Shown here: positions 62,585 through 64,000 of the stretch, piece by piece
Numbering within the stretch: the first letter of the stretch is position 1
Layout of the letters: each line of letters starts with the position of its first letter
Program-made: the position numbers and the translations under genes
The notes under the pieces: model-generated
Told to the model about the DNA's origin: nothing
The model's input: only the letters and a program-made list of their open reading frames with translations
The model's database searches: none
NCBI GenBank assembly: GCA_963772845.1
Contig: CAVYYW010000021.1
Coordinates: 62,001-126,000, forward strand
Reading direction: 5' to 3'
DNA: 64,000 nucleotides
DNA from: CAVYYW01 sp963772845
GTDB lineage: Bacteria; Bacillota; Bacilli; Bacillales; Sporolactobacillaceae

Positions 62585-62871
62585 CAGTGCCGAAGTCGGG
62601 ACTGACATGGGTGCTTACGCTTTTCGTATTGGCTAGCTTCAGCACCCAGCCCCTCCGGGTCACTTCGCTAGCCCTGCAAAAGTGAAAAAGCCACTTTTTC
62701 GGTCTATCTCCAGTGCCGGTCGGGGCTAACATGGGTGCTTACGCTTTTCTTATTGGCTAGCTTCAGCACCCAGCCCCTCGGGTCACTTCGCTAGCCCTGC
62801 AAAAGTGAAAAAGCCACTTTTTCGGTCTATCTCCAGTGCCGGTCGGGGCTAACATGGGTGCTTACGCTTTT
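62585..62871 (+). repeat. ~124-bp tandem repeat, 2.3 units
   Basis: CAGTGCCG begins units at 62585, 62711 and 62834 (periods 126 and 123). Each full unit contains GGCTAGC ... GCTAGCC (inverted, 28 bases apart) and AAAAGTG / CACTTTT followed by T residues, which could act as a terminator. Units one and two are near identical. Confidence 0.9.
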
Positions 62872-62895
62872 AAGGAAACCTTCTTTAGTAAAACA

Positions 62896-62904
62896 TGCTA
62901 GAAT
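62896..62904 (+). promoter_or_regulatory. possible extended -10 promoter of hprK
   Basis: TGC-TAGAAT just after the tandem repeat, about 185 bases before hprK; no clear -35. Confidence 0.3.
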
Positions 62905-63089
62905 AGAGATATTGAAAAGATTGTCGTTTTTTATGCAGGCTGTTTTTTAAAGGATCGTCGCGAATAACAAACGATCTAAAGCGAGTGGCCTTCCGCTTAT
63001 TTAATCAGCATGAATGAACAACAGTGGTGATGAAAACAGTAGGTAAAAACACTTCACCTGAATAATGCATTTCACTTGGAGGAGATATT

Positions 63090-64000
63090 ATGAATAAGGT
63101 ATTTGTCAGTGAACTCATAGAACGGTTTGATTTTAAGCTTGTTTCTGGACAAGAGGGAATTAACCGTGAAATTGCAACAAGTGATATTTCAAGGCCAGGT
63201 CTTGAAATGGCTGGCTTTTTTAAATATTATCCGGCAGAGAGATTTCAGCTGCTAGGCATGACAGAGCTTACTTTTTTTAATTCATTATCAGAGGAAACGA
63301 AGAAAGAGCGCATGCAGCATCTATGTACAGAAGAAACCCCGTGTATTGTTATTTCTAGAGGTCTTGATGTTCCTGAAGAATTAATTAAGGCTTCAAATGA
63401 AGAAGGCGTGCCGGTATTAACGACAACCCTGAAAACCACACGGATCAGCAGTATCGTGACCAATTATCTTGAAGCGCGGTTAGCAAAGATGACTTCGGTT
63501 CATGGGGTGCTTGTTGACATCTATGGAGTGGGTGTTCTGTTAACAGGAGACAGTGGTGTTGGGAAAAGCGAAACAGCGTTGGAGCTCGTCAAAAGAAGTC
63601 ACCGGCTTGTGGCAGATGATTCGGTTGAGATTCGTCAAACCAATGAGAATGAGCTTGTCGGGAATGCGCCAGATCTGATTCAGCATTTGCTTGAAATCAG
63701 GGGACTTGGCATTATTAATGTGATGACCCTGTTTGGGGCAGGAGCAGTCAGAAACTATAAGAAAATTTCGTTGATCATACATCTGGAATTCTGGGATCAA
63801 AAAAAGGTCTATGACCGCTTGGGACTGGAGGAAGATCTAATTGAACTTAATGAAACGCCCATTCCTAAGCTGACGCTTCCTGTTCGGCCAGGACGGAACC
63901 TTGCCGTCATCGTTGAAGTTGCTGCAATGAACTTCAGACTGAAACAAATGGGCGTTCATGCCGCTCAGCAATTTTCTGACCGTTTAAATGATGCGTTAAA
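63090..64000 (+). CDS. hprK: HPr kinase/phosphorylase (partial, runs off the window)
   Basis: Phosphorylates Ser46 of HPr and so controls carbon catabolite repression. About 303 residues are visible of a usual 310. The N-terminal domain (MNKVFVSELIERFDFKLVSG) precedes Walker A GDSGVGKS (153-160) with RSHRLVADD following, and the family signature EIRGLGIINVMTLFGAGAVR. ATG 63090 follows GGAGGAG. In B. subtilis hprK is also downstream of uvrA and followed by lgt, which would be outside this window. Confidence 0.96.
   Translation, partial: MNKVFVSELIERFDFKLVSGQEGINREIATSDISRPGLEMAGFFKYYPAERFQLLGMTELTFFNSLSEETKKERMQHLCTEETPCIVISRGLDVPEELIKASNEEGVPVLTTTLKTTRISSIVTNYLEARLAKMTSVHGVLVDIYGVGVLLTGDSGVGKSETALELVKRSHRLVADDSVEIRQTNENELVGNAPDLIQHLLEIRGLGIINVMTLFGAGAVRNYKKISLIIHLEFWDQKKVYDRLGLEEDLIELNETPIPKLTLPVRPGRNLAVIVEVAAMNFRLKQMGVHAAQQFSDRLNDAL

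Noticed and set aside
1..64000. Transposase, integrase, rRNA or tRNA genes
   Set aside because: I looked on both strands and found no candidate with recognisable motifs, despite many repeats.

Overview
The window is low-to-mid GC Gram-positive DNA whose gene order follows the Bacillus subtilis degSU-comF-flagellar-secA-prfB-ftsEX-uvrBA-hprK region closely, so the source is a motile member of the Bacillales. I cannot name the species. Evidence comes from protein motifs, synteny, Bacillus-type ribosome binding sites, and sigma-D, sigma-B/sigma-H, LexA and CsrA sites read directly from the sequence.

Layout. 1-5 kb: partial HD-GYP gene, motAB behind a sigma-D promoter, and a degenerate SGNH-like protein. 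5-7.4 kb: aldo/keto reductase and M24 aminopeptidase (minus strand). 7.6-21 kb: cell-surface polymer genes mnaA, tagA, a minus-strand murJ-like/GT4/csaB operon, an O-antigen-ligase-like protein, a second GT4, tagO, and an LCP attachment enzyme. MnaA, TagA, TagO and CsaB together suggest a pyruvylated ManNAc-containing secondary wall polymer rather than only teichoic acid. 21-30 kb: yvyE, degS-degU, degV, comFA-comFC, a C39-like exported protein, yvyF. 30-41 kb: flgM-flgN-flgK-flgL, yviE-fliW-csrA, hag, flaG-fliD-fliS-fliT and one unrecognised gene. 41-64 kb: hpf, secA, prfB with its programmed frameshift, yitT-type gene, ftsE-ftsX-M23 hydrolase, ctpB, minJ, uvrB-uvrA, yvlC-yvlD-like pair, and the start of hprK.

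Two things stand out. First, the flagellin gene carries what reads as a complete, ORF-less group I intron (P, Q, R and S core elements at 37580-37822) near its 3' end, while its exons are broken by many indels. Four other genes (mnaA, one glycosyltransferase, fliD, minJ) have seven isolated frame breaks, all +1; this bias suggests consensus errors at least as much as true decay. Second, the long intergenic gaps hold several repeat families: a roughly 138-bp element with terminal inverted repeats and a conserved hairpin (nine copies), a tandem 300-bp unit with GTGG iteron-like arrays, 51-bp and 52-bp hairpin arrays (the latter with compensatory changes), a 124-bp tandem, and an 88-bp duplication in front of the flgM promoter. 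I found no transposase, CRISPR array, rRNA or tRNA.

Functionally the window links motility (MotAB, hook-filament genes, FlgM/sigma-D, CsrA/FliW control of flagellin), the DegS-DegU regulator, DNA uptake (ComF), envelope polymer assembly, division and wall hydrolysis (FtsEX, M23, MinJ), secretion (SecA) and SOS repair (UvrBA).
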